A stretch of DNA of 64,000 nt from Lottia gigantea (lineage: Eukaryota; Mollusca; Gastropoda; Lottiidae). Position numbers and translations under genes: made by a program. The notes beneath the pieces were generated by a model. The model was given only the letters and a program-made list of their open reading frames with translations, was not told the DNA's origin and did no database searches. Position 1 is the first letter of the stretch, and each line of letters starts with the position of its first letter. The stretch is taken from positions 2,524,064 through 2,588,063 of the forward strand of contig NW_008710950.1 of NCBI RefSeq assembly GCF_000327385.1, given 5' to 3'. Shown here in pieces: positions 47,335 through 59,400 of this stretch.

Positions 47335-48969
47335 AATAGTAGTCAAATGAGTAGTCGGGATTAACAAGTTGGCGGTATTGATTCAAACACACACATAGTA
47401 AAAAAGTCCTACCTATAAAATATTGTATCATTAACAAATGAGAATACATCGATAAGCGACAATTATTTGCAGTATGAATACCAATACCGGTGTAGTGGGT
47501 TCAAAAGTAGCCGGCAGCGGGAGAAAACCGCCGTTTAAAATCCTCATTTTGTGACGTTTTCGCCGGTTACTTTTCGTTGAAAGCGCGTCAAAAAAAATTT
47601 TACTTTCGCTTTTATAAATCAAAATTTTACGGTATCCTTATATTTACAGAAAACGAAATCAATAAACAACTTAGACGCCATTGCATAGGTCTTTTAGACT
47701 GGATGTCCGAATCTAATGTGATCTGTATCTTCGTTTCATAAAATCCTTTTAAAATTTTATGACAGCCCGTAAACTTTCCGTTCTTGCATTTGTTTTTCTG
47801 ACCAACTTATACAGGGGACAATATAACCGACATGGCATCGCTAATTGAGATACAATTTCAAGAAAAATAGAATGTAATTTTCGTCAGTAAAGCATTTTTT
47901 TTTCATTTGGACGATTTAAGAATTTGTTTCATAACCTCCGAATAAAAAACGACACTAATGTTCACGCTTTTGAGAACCGGGATATGGCTTACACTAGCTT
48001 GGTAGATCTGGACCCTACCGATCGACAATCAACTAGAATCGGAAAGCTTCGTCATTTTCAAAAAGATTTAAAACACTTTTAATTTAGAGGGGTTCTGACA
48101 GGCTTATAAATATTCGTAAGTGTATAAATCGCAACCCTGAGCTTCCTATATTTATCGGTTAGTTTTGTCTTTCTCAATCGAGATTCATACTCGTACGACC
48201 TTGAAAATTTAGACTCAATGTCACGAAAAGATACAAATAACAGTAAGAAACAAATATTATTTCTATCTTTGGCTTTGAATTGATTGAAAAATGCAATTGA
48301 AATATAACCGTAAGATAAAAAGTCTTTGTTGAAGACAAGTTGGTGGATATGCGGTATTTCTACTCAAAATTATCAGTAGCCCTAACTTCAACTAGCCCTA
48401 ACTTCGGGGTTCTGATTCAGAACACAGAAATGCTACAGAAGCACTATAGGTGCATGTCTTTAATAGAGGGTTTTCCAACGAGTACAATTTTACAATAATA
48501 TTATTGGTTTGGTGCATTCTGACACCTTTGATGAGGGACATAATTCATATATTGAAATTTTTTTAGAATAAAACACCTACTGGCACCGTCACTGCTTATT
48601 TACCACGGATCCGTGTATAAAAAATATTTTCTTGAAATTTATTAGCATTGATTTTGAAATTTCATTTAAATTATTCATAGTGTAAATCTTCGCTTATCCA
48701 TGTATTCTCCACTGTTCATGATTCTAAATGCACATCTCAAAGGCATGCAATATTTCATAGGCTGGGCATTTTCACCTGGTGTTTACAATACGTACAATAT
48801 GGCTGACAGTTGAATTATCACTTCGATTAGAAAACACACAATTACAGTTCAAAGAGGATGACTATTTGAATCACAGTTAGCTATCTTTAGGTAGGTCTGC
48901 AGCAGGTTATTATGTATCCCCAAAACCTATCCATGAAAATAATAATGCTTTAAGCGCAAAGACACTGAT
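47335..48969. other. Intergenic or 5' intron stretch, no firm gene
   Basis: It contains a locally less AT-rich patch at 47480-47690 with a candidate minus-strand first exon (47681-47648). The sequence TCAACTGTCAGCCATATTG (minus strand, near 48810) lies before a possible donor. Neither is established. No repeats of the recognised families occur here. Confidence 0.4.
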
Positions 48970-49460
48970 TTTAAGCCTCATCTGTGGATATTTGACTTGA
49001 TTTTCCAGGCTTATTAACGTTATTATACCTCCAATTTTTTTATATTGTGTAGAAGACATGATGAGTCATCTCAAGGTCACCAGGGCCACAAGGTCAAATT
49101 CGAGGTCAAAGTGCATATCCAAGGTCATCAGTCGTTAAAACACTCCTATGTCCAAAAAAGGGACAGATTTGGAATCCCTGTCCAATTCCCTTTCTGAAAA
49201 TACTTATTTCAACAATTTTGACCTATTGGTTACTGAGCTATGATCATTTGAATAATGGTGGTCACACCCAATTTGGCCAAAATCCCCCAAATTGGGTGGG
49301 GCATATCTGTGGAAACTGTTTGTCCGATGAAGCTAAAATTTCGAATATCAACTTTTTCAGCCCAAATAAACATAGAAACAAAATTTCAGCAAAATCAAAG
49401 GGGGTACGGTTGACTTTTTACTTTTTACTTTTTTTGGGTGATTTGACAAGGAATAACCCC
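48970..49460 (+). mobile_element. One-armed copy of a fold-back element, upstream of HEATR3
   Basis: It matches the spacer and one 220-bp arm of the element at 52081-52804, in reverse orientation, and ends GGTGATTTGACAAGGAATAA followed by CCCC. The other arm is absent. The spacer has four AGGTCA half-sites on the plus strand at 49074, 49091, 49103 and 49122. Confidence 0.75.
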
Positions 49461-50013
49461 GTTACAAAACACGCTGAATCCCCAATTAGACAACGGCATT
49501 TTTAATTTTTTGTGTGATTCAATAGAAAATCATTAAATCTAGAATAAAATGCGTTTTTAAATTGCCTAAAATACAAATATGTTTACCACGCCCTGGCAAA
49601 TAACTGAATGTGTAGTAAATATCCACTACCCTACTGTACACCGCTTTGTCTTTTTTGATTTTGTACAGTAATGTTACGAATATAGAAAGCCTAATTGTCA
49701 AATGTAATGAAATTTGTTAACACAACTGAAGGTAATTTTTTAAGAAACAGGGGAGAACTAGGCCCTACGTCTATCATTATGACAAACCTTCTATCTGAAA
49801 GAAATGTCTGTACACTTGATTTTACTTCCTGAATGATCCACTTAATGAACGGCTGTGCTCAATTCACATACAAGTAGTGCAGCGAGAACAAAAAAATCAT
49901 TGAAAATAGCATCCGCATTTGCGAAACAATCGGGCTTTTTTTTACAATTGTCAATTGGGTATTATTACATCTTTACTCGTCCATTGTTGCGGATAGTATT
50001 TGATTGAAATCCT

Positions 50014-50115
50014 GGCCATGTATTCTCGAAACGATCTTAACGCTAGGATATGCTTATCTTCCAACATTGATTCTAGGACATCCTAGCGCTCAGATCGTTT
50101 CGAGAAAACGTGGCC
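50014..50115. repeat. Inverted repeat, 36-nt arms with 30-nt loop, upstream of HEATR3
   Basis: The left arm (50014-50049, containing CTCGAAACGATCT and CGCTAGGAT) pairs with the right arm (50080-50115) at 32 of 36 positions. It lies about 320 bp before the HEATR3 start codon. It could form a long cruciform or RNA hairpin, or be the remnant of a small palindromic element. Confidence 0.8.
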
Positions 50116-50436
50116 TGTCTTTGTCTGTGAAGAACTGTGACTCGAGCACACCTTCTTGGCTCCGTTCAAAATCAGCTAAGTAACGAATGTTATATGAAAT
50201 GAAGATATTACATATTATGTATATATTTCCTCAATAGCCATCATAAATTACCATGCTTTTTTCCCAATTTAAACCTTTTTGGAACATAAATTTCAATTTT
50301 AAAAGATTTCGCTTTTTGTTTGAAAAATCTGAAGTTGGTAAATTTAGTTTTCAAGATGTCTGCCTGCATAAACACGTGAATACTGAATTAAAAACATCCT
50401 GACAGTTAAGTAAAATTAACAGATTGAAAGACAGTA

Positions 50437-53400
50437 ATGGGGAAAGATCGAAAGAAAAAATTTAAGGTTCCAAAGCAACGACCTACTGGATTGCCAAGTG
50501 TCAGAGAGTTTGAAGAAGAGTTAAGAAATGGTGGTGGAGACAGCATTGATTCCATTAACTCGGATACTTCAACCGTAGTTGCTGAAGTTTTGGAGAAGGT
50601 ATGTTTGGTTAGTTGGGGTGTAGATACTCCTCAAGAAAAATGGTTTGTACAGCCACTTTGTTTCAAAAGCTTTTAGAAGACTATACTCTCTTGTGCAGAG
50701 GCTTGGATGCGATTACAATAATTATAATTGTTCAAGGATTTTGATTAAATTACAGTGGTGTAACCTATTTTCGTGGATATAAGGATTCAACACCGAATTT
50801 CGTCAAAGTTAAAAAAACGAAAAAAAGTTTTTCATGTCTTAGATGCTTCCTCAGATATTCTACAAAATAATTAAAATTGGTTTGTTTCGATTTTCTTTAT
50901 GAATCCTTCACTTCGACCCATATTTCATGAGCAACCAAATCTACAACGGCGGCAGAATGCGTCACCTATTTTCGTGTACAATGTTTGATACATAAATATG
51001 TCGAGAAAAACACGTATGGATACCGGGTGGTATAATTAACTTCTCTTAGTATTTATCTTTAATATCAATTCATTATAACTAGTGACAATTCCTTCAAAGA
51101 ACCATGATCTTAAAAAAAAATAGTGACTGACAAAATAAGATACGTAGCGTGATTTATTGCTAAAAGTCACTGAAACAACATAAGAATATGGTCCACTTTG
51201 TGTTCCATAGAAATTTTCTGCTGACACGGGTCCGCTAGTTGATCATGTGACTTCATTCGTTGGACTACATTCTAGCAGACGACACTCGGAATTTCGATTA
51301 CAGCGTAGGATTATAAGGAAATTCGGCCGATAAAAAATTGTGATGTTTGGTATAACTGAAATCTGCCATTTTGTATTTGTCAAAGTATACATTAATACAT
51401 TTTACCTTGCTTGAAAGTACTGACCCTTGCGTGACATTTGCTTGTTTTGGTAAACATGGGTTATCTGTACAATATCAGCTAGTAGACTGAATCCAGCAGT
51501 TTCAAGCAAGGTAAAATGTATTAATGTATACTTTGACAAATACAAAATGGCGGATTTCAGTTATTACCAAACGTCACAATTTTTTATCGGCAGCATTTCC
51601 TTATAATCCCTAGCTGTAATCGGAATTCCAAGTGTCGTCTGGTAGAATGTACTCCAACGAATGAAGTCGCGTGATCAACTAGCGGATTCCGTGTCAGCAG
51701 ATAAATTCTATGGAACACAAAGCGGGTCATATTCTTATGTTGTTTCAATGACTTTTAGCAATAAATCACGCTACGTATCTTATTTTGTCTGTCGCTATTT
51801 TTTTGAAATCGTGGTTCTTTCAAGGAATTGTCACTAGTTATAATGAATTGATATTAAAGATAAATACTAAGAGAAATTAATTATACCACCGGGTATCCAT
51901 ACAACATGTTTTTCTCGACTTATTTATAAATCGAACATTGTTCACGAAAATAGGTGACATATTTTGCCGCCGCTGTCGAGTTGGTTACTCATGAAATATG
52001 GGTCAAAGTGGGGGATTCATAAAGAAAATCGAAACAAACCAATTTTAAATATTTTATAGAATATCTGAGGAAACATCTAAGGGGTCATTCCATGTCAAAT
52101 CACCCAAAAAAAAGTAAGCCGTATCCCCTTTGATTTTGCTGAAATTTGGTTTATATGTTTATTTGGGCTGAAAAAGCTGATATTCAAAATTTTAGCTTCA
52201 TTGGACAAACAGTTCCTGAGATATGGCCCACCCAATTAGGGGAATTTTGGCCAAAATGGGCGTGACCACCATTATTTAAATGACCATAGCTCAGTAACCG
52301 ATAAGTCAAAATTGCTGAAATAAGTATTTTTAGAAAGGGAATTGGACAGGGATTCCAAATCTGTCCTTTTTTTGGACATAGGAGTGTTTTAACGACTGAT
52401 GACCTTGGATATGCACTTTGACCTCGAATTTGACCTTGTGGCCCTGGTGACCTTGAGATGACTCATCTTGAAAAATTTAGCTCATGTTTTCTACACAATA
52501 TCAAAAAATTGGAGGTATAATAACGTTAATAAGCCTGGAAAATCAAGTCAAATATACACAGATGAGGCTTAAAATCTGTTAAAATCGGTTACTGAGCTAT
52601 GGTCATTTGTATAATGGTGGTCACGCCCATTTTGGCCAAAATCCCCCAAATTGGGTGGGCCATATCTCGGGAAACATTTGTCCGATGAAGCTAAAATTTT
52701 GAATATCAGCTTTTTCAGCCCAAATAAATATATATAAACCAAATTTCAGCAAAATCAAAGGGGGTACAGTTTACCTCATTGGTTGATTTGACATGGAATG
52801 GCCCTAAAATATAAAAAAAAAAATTCTTTTTTTTTTTAACTTTGACGAAATTCGATGTTGAATTCTTATATGCACGAAAATAGGTTACACCACTGTAATA
52901 ACTTAGAATAGGTGTGGAAACCACTAGGATTTAAAAGAAGTGGAAACCATTGGAGGGAACTGAAACAGGGGGAAACGACTGCATGCCATTCACACTCTGC
53001 ACATAACAAACTTTTTTGATACAGTATGAGTAACAAACAATTCCAAACACTAAACGTACCGGTAATTGTAACATTGAGGCCAGAGCATAGGCAACTGCAC
53101 TCTATTCAACAAAAATGCCAACAGGAGTTGTAATTTTAAGTATATTTTTAATACATTCTAGATACTCTGTACTTATGCACACAGTATGGATGACAGCCTC
53201 TTCTTAATGGAATTTCAAAAATCCAATAATGGCGCTGCTGCATTTGGAATTTGTAACACAGACAGTTGTTGATACACTGACAGAAAGAGAAAAACATTTT
53301 ACTTCTTGCATTTTCTTAACCTGCTTAAGGTCTTTATCCGTCTTTATGCTGGATTGTGACAAGTAGTCATTGACTTCATTAAATAGTGTAAAATGCATAA

Positions 53401-56400
53401 TTACAGCCTCTTTGTAGATGTAATCAATTACAAATAACAGCACCTAACAAGAAAAAGAAATTGAAAAAATTACAGTGTACTCTGTGATATCCGACGTCTG
53501 AGTATTCCGACATTATGCGTAATCCAACATCATTTTCTGGTCTCGATTGATTCCTTCTTAGGCTAGTTTAAAAAACTCTTGAGTACTCCGACACTCTGTA
53601 TATTCCGAATTACGACACTAATCAGTGGTCCCGATACTCAGAAAAATCTGTATAATCAGACATCTACTCATCTTAATCACTTATCATCAATTAGATAATC
53701 GCTTTTTTTTTATTGATAATCTGGATCAAATCAAATGAAAACAAAAGATTGCGAAACTAAATTCTGCTGATTAATCACCACCAATGACCTCGCTTCAAGA
53801 TCAAGTTCATTGCCTTTAGACCAAATGGCATTGGTACTTGTATCATTAATTACACCATATAGAACAAAAATATGCAACTTGACCATTCTCTGATACGCGT
53901 TTTTTTCAAAATTCTCAAGCTAACAATTTTCGTCCGGCGAAGCATGCCCGTATTGATGTTTCTCTTTGCAGAAATATTTATTTACCTATGAAATTTGGTT
54001 TACGTCGAACAACAGTAAGCAGCATTTTAAAACGTAAAGAAGAAATTTTAAAAAAAGTTTGCCAACAATATTAATTCCAATAAAACTCGTATGTACGGTA
54101 GCTCAAAATATGAACAATTAAATAATAATAACAAGTACAAATATCTTTTATTATTGTCTTATTTTTAGAAAGTTACCGTCTGTAGAATGTGGGTCACTGA
54201 GCTTTAAATAGTAACACATGGCACATGTTAAAAATTGTCGTAACTCTGAGTACTCTGACACTCTCGCTAATCCGACATTTTTCGGTCCCAGTGTATGTCA
54301 GGTTACGTAGAGTATACTGTATATTTGATTACAGATTACATCTGATAAATGAAAAATTTGTATTGGTCATTGATAACAACTGATTAAAATTACAGATTAC
54401 AATTACCGACGCCTGCCTATCGAAAATAAAAATAGGAGTTATTGACCTCTTTCTTGAAAACCCTTTCAAAGTTTAGCTCTTTAACACTAATAGGTACAAT
54501 TCTTGCTGGATTTTGACAAAACTTTGTAATATTATTCAGTATCGCCCTAAAAAGTTAACAGAAGTGTATGACTGAAGGTTGAATAATTCCTACTGGTGAT
54601 TGTTACTGTACTGCCAAATATTTTTATTTAAAATCAAAACTGCCAGTGGGTGTATATTACCTTGCCTGGCAAGCTATCTTACTACTCTCTGTCTACAATG
54701 TTTACAGAATCTAATTTTGCCATTCATATTTGTATTATTTCAAATATAAACTCCAGATTATTAATTAGAGTGTAGATCAGTGTTAAAATCATGTAATAAC
54801 AGAAAAGTGTGGTTATCTTGTGCATGGTTGTTAAAAATGTACTGTAATTATTCATTACTTAGATTATGATTCTGAATTTAATTATAGCTTCAGTCAGGTC
54901 AAGTAGAAGAAAGAGAAATTGGATGTAGTATATTGGTTGGTCTGGTTTCACAATCTGAAGCAATATCCACATTATTAAAACATAATATTATTCGAATACT
55001 AGGACCATTAATAGTTGATCCTAGTCCTGATGTCAGATGTAGATCCCTTGGTGTCTTAAGGTAAAGTGCTTTTATTGATTTTTAATTACCTACTATGCAA
55101 ACGTTTATGTAGGCAACCATTGTGTTGCATGACTGTATTCAAAAAATGTCAATTATGAAACTTTGAATGAAATAATGGATATAATCAAAAAGAGATGTTG
55201 GAATTCAAACAAGAAAAATTTTTTCTCTAATTTATGTGCATAGAATATTAAATTATTATATGGAAATTATCCCTCAGTATTGAAAATGATGTAGGTCCTT
55301 TAGTTTCCAACCAGTTTTCATAAAAAAAATTTGCAAGGTTTTAGTTTAAACATCTGCATATCTAGGCCTTGTCATATTAAATGGCCCCCAATATCACCAT
55401 TTTTAGTCTATTAGTAAACTATTGATTCACATGCAGTGTTGGTGATTTTTTTGATTTAAATCAAATTTTATTTTTATCACCTGATTAAAATCAGCCAATC
55501 CTGTTGCGTGAGATGGTCGGATACTGTCAGTGTATATTCATTTACCATAGAAATGGAAGGTTTTGAATTTTTTTGTAGAAATATCAGTGTGGATGGAGGC
55601 CATGCAGTTTGTGAAGAAATGATTCAAAAAGATGTAATGACACCATTAGTTGCTCTTTTTCACAAGGTCTGTTAATATTAGCTACTTGGCCTTCATTCTA
55701 GAATTGAGCTACTGTATGATTGTTGATAGCTTGCTATCATGATATCCCTAATTAGAGACTTGAATACTAACCCGCTTCAAGAAGGATTTGTCAAAGTGAT
55801 GGTAAAATTAATATGTAATTGAAATTAAGAAAGTACAGACAGAGGAGAAAATTGAGTTATAGAATAACAAACTTAATGTATAAGATATAGCAAGTACTCA
55901 GAAAAGAACAGAACCTAAATAAAGAGTTTAATGAAATTGATATTGAATTTAATGGAATACAAATTATTGATTAGTTTTAGTGTTTTAAGAAATATATTAA
56001 ATATTTAGAGGTCTATTGTGTATATTTTAGTATGGTATTAGTTGGAATCCAGAAGAAGAAACTAAATCTACTGATTCAGCTGTAGATATTTATATTGAAG
56101 CTGTTCATTTACTATGGAATTTATGGTGAGTCTGTCTATATTTTAGAACAGAATTCTTCTTAGGTTTAGCTTTATCATAAAGAGATACAAAGATAAGTAA
56201 TGTGATTCTAAGAATAATGATAAAGAGACAAAGATGAGTTAAGATATTTTAAGAATTAAATGAATATCAGTGCTTCAATCATTATATTAGATTTCTTACA
56301 AAAAAGAAAAGTCTATCTTTATTGAATATATTTCAGTGAGAGTTCTGATATTGCTGTGAAGATATTTAATAAAGAAAATTTAATTCAACACCTTTTACCA

Positions 56401-59400
56401 TGTCTGAATTATGAAACCTATACTTTCCCCTTAGCTGTTGCAGTAGGTGAGTTTGATTTTTGGTTAAAAAGATTTCACTGCTTAACTTAAAGATGCAACT
56501 TACATTAGATGCCAGTACCGGTACTAAATTTCATAAATTCAAAGTTACCACATTGTCTATGGAAAAATCTAAAATGACTTCTCAATGTCAACAAAAAGCT
56601 GTAAAATAATGTTTGACTAGATAAGGATATATCTTTTATCACTTGTTATTTTGATGATGAATGACATAGTCACTTGAAACTCATGTTTGAGATTTTTATA
56701 CGCCCACATGAAATGGGGGGCATATATTGGTGTCACCCATGTCCATCGGTCCATCCGTCTGTCCGTCCACAATTGCTCGTAAACACTCTACAAGACACAA
56801 TTCTTGACGGATTTTGACAAAACTTGGTATGAGTGTTCGTAATTACCCAACGATGAACCCTATTGAAAATCAGAAGAATCAAAAAATATTAAGTATAAGT
56901 TATTGCCCTTGTTCTTTAAAACGCGTTCAATTTGTAGCTCGTAAAAACACGGACAGTTCTTGATGGATTTTAACTAAAATTGGCATGAGTGTTCCTAATC
57001 ACCCAAGGATGAACTCTATTGAAAACCAGACAAATCGAAAAATATTTAGTATGAGTTATTGCCCTTGTTTTTGAAAACTCGTTAAATTTTTAGCTCGTAA
57101 TCATTTTAGAAGGCACAATTCTTGATGGATTTTGATGAAACTTGGTGTGAATGTTCGTACACACCCAAGGATGAATCCTATTGAAAATCAGAAGATTTGA
57201 AAAATATTTTGTATTTATTGCCCTTGTTCTTGAAAACGCTTTCAAATATAGCTCTTAAACACTAAAAGGCATGATTCTTGCTGGATTTTGACAAAACTTG
57301 GTTTTATTGTTCAGTCCCGCGCTGAAGATTGAATATTTTCCTTCTAGAGTTTTCATGAGCTAAAGAATTGAACACGTTTTCAAGAACAAGGGAAATAACT
57401 CATACTCAATATTATTCAGTATCGCTCTAAAGAGTTCAAAAGAAGTGTATGACTGAAGGTTGAATATTTCATGCTGGTGATTGTTACTGTACTGCTAAAT
57501 ATTTTTATTCAAAATCAAAGCTGCTAGTGGGCGTATATTAACTTGCCTGGCAAGCTATCTTAAATCAATGATGAAGATAGATGCTAACAAATAGTTATCA
57601 ATAACATTTCAGCACAATGTCTACATACAGTAGCAGAAGATAATAAACAAATGGGTATATTTTGTAAACAAGGGGAAGTTATGGGAAAATTACAACAACT
57701 AACAACAATTGCTTGTGATACAACAGATGCTTTTTTATTACGCACATTGAGTACTGGCAAGTATAATTCTTAAAACTTTGGTCTGATCTAAATTAAGTGT
57801 TGAATTTGAATCTGATTATTAAATAGTCTGAGGTCGCTACCTAAAAAAGGTTGAGTTTTAGGTAATATTGAAAATATATCTTTAGGGCAAATATGTAAAT
57901 ATATGGGTTTCTTTTCAGTATTATTGTAAATATATCTTTAAGGTAAATGTGTAAATATCTGTGTATGTTTAGATATTATTGTACATATTTCTAAGGTAAA
58001 TGTATAAATATATGTTTATGTGTTGGTATTAGTGTAAATATATATCTAATGTAAATTTATGTTTATGTTTAGGTATTATTGTAAATATATATGGAGAAGA
58101 ACTGGTATCTGTAAATAGTAGTTTGGTATCAGCTATTATTAAGTCTGCTGCTGAAGTATTAGATATGAATATCAGAGACAATATTAATACCTATATTCAT
58201 TCAACAGAGGTAATTGTTGAGTTAAAAGAATTTAAATAGATACGTTATTAACCAATGACTATTTTTTAAGGTTTTGTCAAAATTGTAACAAACTGGTAAA
58301 TTAGAAATGAAGTGTTGTGTAGTGAACAAGATTATTTTGATATATACATGTATTATTATTTTGATTATAGAATGGAAATGGATTGACTGTAAATACTGAA
58401 GTAATGGAAGGTGCTGAACATCTTGTAAGTTTAAAGACTAAATTTAGAATGCTCCTTGCAATTTATTTATCAAATGTCTAAGGAGTTATTGCTTATTATT
58501 TTGTGAGGGTCTGTTATGTTCAAATTTTGGGTTAGTTTTGACAAAAATGGTTGGATTCAATGGGTTCTGTTTTGTTTGTCATTATTGAACTATTGTAACA
58601 ATAGAATGCTTTGTATGGTTCCTTTTAAAATTCTCAATGAATAGATACAGTGGTGTAACCTATTTTCGTGCATATAAGGATTTAACACCGAATTTCGTCA
58701 AAGTTAAAAAACAAAATTTTTTTTATGTCTTTGATGTTTCCTCAGATATTCTACAAAATAATTAAAATTGGTTTGTTTCGATTTTCTTTATGAATCCTTC
58801 ACTTTGACACATATTTCATGAGCAACCAACTCGGCAATGGTGGCAGAATGCGTCACCTATTTTCGTGTACAATGTTTGATCTATAAATAAGTCAAGAAAA
58901 ACACGTTGTATGGATACCGGGTGGTATAATTAACTTCTCTTAGTATTTATCTTTAATATCAATTCATTATAACTAGAGACAATTCCTTCAAAGAACCACG
59001 ATTTTAAAAAAAAATAGTGACTGACAAAATAAGATACGTAGTGTGATTTATTGCTAGAAGTCACTGAAACAACATAAGAATATGGCTCACTTTGTGTTCC
59101 ATAGAAATTTTCTGCTGACACGGAATCCGCTAGTTGATCATGTGACTTCATTCGTTGGAGTACATTCTAGCAGACGACACCGCTTGGGATTATAAGGAAA
59201 TTTGGCCGATAAAATATTGTGACGTTTGGTAATAACTGAAATCCGCCATTTTGTATTTGTCAAAGTATACATTAATACATTTTACCTTGCTTGAAACTAC
59301 TGGATTCATTCTACTAGCTGATATTGTAGAGATAACACATGTTTATCAAAACAAGCAAATGCGAGGTCGCACATGTAAATTATTAATCATTTCTGGAGAT

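Noticed and set aside
47431-47622. Minus-strand 63-codon frame with basic and hydrophobic parts
   Set aside because: No splice context, no conservation signal, and it overlaps the region only by chance; a first exon nearby is better placed at 47681-47648.
57855-58040. Micro-exons of 23-24 nt in the HEATR3 intron 6 repeat
   Set aside because: Joining them in phase gives a stop or a wrong phase for exon 7, so they are not annotated as exons.
58930-59151. A 73-codon minus-strand frame also open as 63 codons at 51036-51227
   Set aside because: Both lie in copies of the same MITE, so the similarity comes from the element. The third copy (16725-17529) does not keep it and the protein has no family features.
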